Of a stretch of 64,000 nucleotides of DNA, positions 62,884 through 64,000 are shown one piece after another (position 1 is the first letter of the stretch; each line of letters opens with the position of its first letter). The translations under genes were made by a program, and so were the position numbers. This stretch comes from Acidimicrobiaceae bacterium. GTDB lineage: Bacteria > Actinomycetota > Acidimicrobiia > Acidimicrobiales > RAAP-2. The stretch is taken from positions 1-64,000 of the forward strand of contig PMTF01000010.1 of NCBI GenBank assembly GCA_003167415.1, given 5' to 3'. The notes under the pieces were generated by a model. The model saw nothing but the letters and a program-made list of their open reading frames with translations. It did no database searches and was not told the DNA's origin.

Positions 62884-64000
62884 GTGGCGACAGGCATTGA
62901 TATTCACGACGGATCATCGGGCGACGAAGCCTTCAAGGTTGAACGACGAGGCATTGACTACGTGCCCGAGAACGAGCGCTGGGCGACCCCGCGCAACATC
63001 GCCGCCCTCTGGGCGGGTACGTCGATCAACGTCGAGTACTTCATCTACGGCGCACTCTTGATGGGCTTCGGCTTCAGCTTCTATACGGCGCTCGCGGTCA
63101 TCATCATCGGCAATCTCTCGTATTTCCTCTTGGGACTCGCGTCACTGCAAGGTCCCGAGGCCGGCACGACGGCCTTCATGATCTCTCGGGCGCCCTTCGG
63201 CATTCGAGGTTCGCGGTTGCTCAGTTTCTTCAACTGGCTCACTCAATTGGGATTCGAGACCGAGGGACTGATCCTGATTGTCGGCGCGGCACTCGTGCTG
63301 ACCCAGATGGCCGGCCTCCACACCTCGAGTGGTTTGAAGGTCGCCTACATCATTCTCGCGGCGGCGATTCAGGCCGTGATGCCCTACCTGGGTCACGCGA
63401 CGATGGTCAAGGTGCTCCGCGCGCTGATCATTCCCTTTGGCGCGATTTTCGTGTTGTTGGCGATCTATGACTTCAAGCACGGGTCCGCGAGTTTCAAGGG
63501 CTTCGGCGGAGGTTGGGAGCTCTTCACCGCGGGGTTGGCCTTCACCTTCGCCCTGTCCGGGGTCGGCTGGACGGAGTGCGGCAATGACTACACCCGCTAC
63601 GTCGCTCGCGACGCGAGCAAGGGATCCATCGTCGGCTGGATGTTCCTCGGCACGGCGATTCCCGAGATCTTCATGATGGTCCTCGGTGCGGCCACGTTCA
63701 CGTTCATCTCCTCGAGTGCGCAGTCGGCTGACTGGAACGGTTCGAATCCCTTCGAGGCGCTGCACGTACAGCACATCATTCCCAGTTGGGTGGTCGCGCT
63801 CTTTCTGATCTTCGCGATCGTGCAGCTGTTCGGCATCAACTCACTCGATCTCTACTCATCCGGCGTCTCGCTCCAGGCGATGGGACTCAAACTCAAGCGC
63901 TACCAGGCCGTCGTTCTCGACAGCTTCCTCGCCTGTGGACTCACGATCTGGGCCATGTTCCAGTCGACCTTCTCGCTCTACATGAGGGAGTTCGTCGGCG
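62884..64000 (+). CDS. NCS1-family nucleobase permease (partial, runs off the window)
   Basis: Starts at GTG 62884, with GGGAGGA about 8 bases upstream, and stays open for 372 codons to the window edge, so the C terminus is missing. Landmarks of the nucleobase:cation symporter-1 (cytosine/purine/allantoin) family are ERRGIDYVPENERWATPRNIAALWAG at the N terminus, LASLQGPEAGTTAFMISRAPFGIRGSRLLSFFNW (helix 2 to 3) and SGVGWTECGNDYTRYVARDASKGS (helix 6 to 7). Many helices follow. The substrate is probably a purine, cytosine or related ring compound. The preceding hairpins could be a leader that controls it. Confidence 0.9.
   Translation, partial: MATGIDIHDGSSGDEAFKVERRGIDYVPENERWATPRNIAALWAGTSINVEYFIYGALLMGFGFSFYTALAVIIIGNLSYFLLGLASLQGPEAGTTAFMISRAPFGIRGSRLLSFFNWLTQLGFETEGLILIVGAALVLTQMAGLHTSSGLKVAYIILAAAIQAVMPYLGHATMVKVLRALIIPFGAIFVLLAIYDFKHGSASFKGFGGGWELFTAGLAFTFALSGVGWTECGNDYTRYVARDASKGSIVGWMFLGTAIPEIFMMVLGAATFTFISSSAQSADWNGSNPFEALHVQHIIPSWVVALFLIFAIVQLFGINSLDLYSSGVSLQAMGLKLKRYQAVVLDSFLACGLTIWAMFQSTFSLYMREFVG

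Overview
The window looks like a moderately high-GC actinobacterial chromosome. I would guess an uncultured Acidimicrobiia-like lineage. This is an inference from family content: an operon-like gatCAB, an ileS of the long 'type 2' class, a PASTA-domain kinase-like protein, an LppX/LprG-like secreted protein, a DUF3048 protein, DUF1345-like and DUF5522-like proteins, many GTG starts and short start/stop overlaps. No rRNA or tRNA gene was recognised.

Bases 1-11.6 kb are an accessory region of unusual design. About twenty copies of a short repeat, in two related forms here called A and B, all lie in the same orientation. They divide the DNA into blocks of roughly 0.3-1.2 kb holding mostly one gene each: a small membrane protein, two DinB-like proteins, an SDR, a NUDIX hydrolase, an aminoglycoside-phosphotransferase-like kinase, an antibiotic-biosynthesis-monooxygenase-fold protein, an Mrr-like nuclease, secreted proteins, a LapA-domain protein and decayed genes (DUF2516-like and DUF4177-like). 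Genes lie on both strands and adjacent blocks differ visibly in base composition. The layout resembles an integron cassette array or another repeat-driven accretion zone, but canonical attC core sites are only partly matched and no integrase is in the window. This is the best candidate for an undescribed system.

From 12.1 to 15.8 kb three secreted proteins are encoded in a row, followed by a convergent MMPL transporter. From 18.0 to 23.2 kb is the branched-chain amino acid locus (ilvD, then ilvB-ilvN-ilvC on the minus strand). An Ile/Leu/Val-rich leader peptide and a textbook attenuator hairpin precede ilvB.

From 23.2 to 38.4 kb the minus strand carries mostly housekeeping genes in tightly packed runs: a DUF3048 protein, gatB-gatA-gatC with an esterase, an SDR, a small Cys/His-rich protein with a PASTA protein whose kinase domain has lost its catalytic aspartate, ligA-mnmA, a cysteine desulfurase with an aldehyde dehydrogenase, and an MFS exporter. 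The desulfurase beside mnmA fits tRNA 2-thiolation.

From 38.5 to 49.6 kb come a 40-residue membrane peptide, yceI divergent from a probably leaderless marR-type regulator, ileS, two GNAT proteins, a HAD phosphatase, glutathione peroxidase, a quinone oxidoreductase, a DUF5522 protein, a DHA2 drug exporter and alanine dehydrogenase. From 49.7 to 54.7 kb an aldehyde dehydrogenase, an Lrp-type regulator, a class III aminotransferase and a FAD-dependent amine oxidase form a likely polyamine or amino-acid catabolic locus. The remainder holds membrane and secreted proteins, a threonine-dehydratase-like enzyme, a CadD-like transporter, an isoprenylcysteine-methyltransferase-like protein, an MFS protein and an ABC solute-binding protein. 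A 1.3-kb noncoding stretch with four strong hairpins follows, three of them with G-rich loops, upstream of an NCS1 nucleobase permease that runs off the end of the window.
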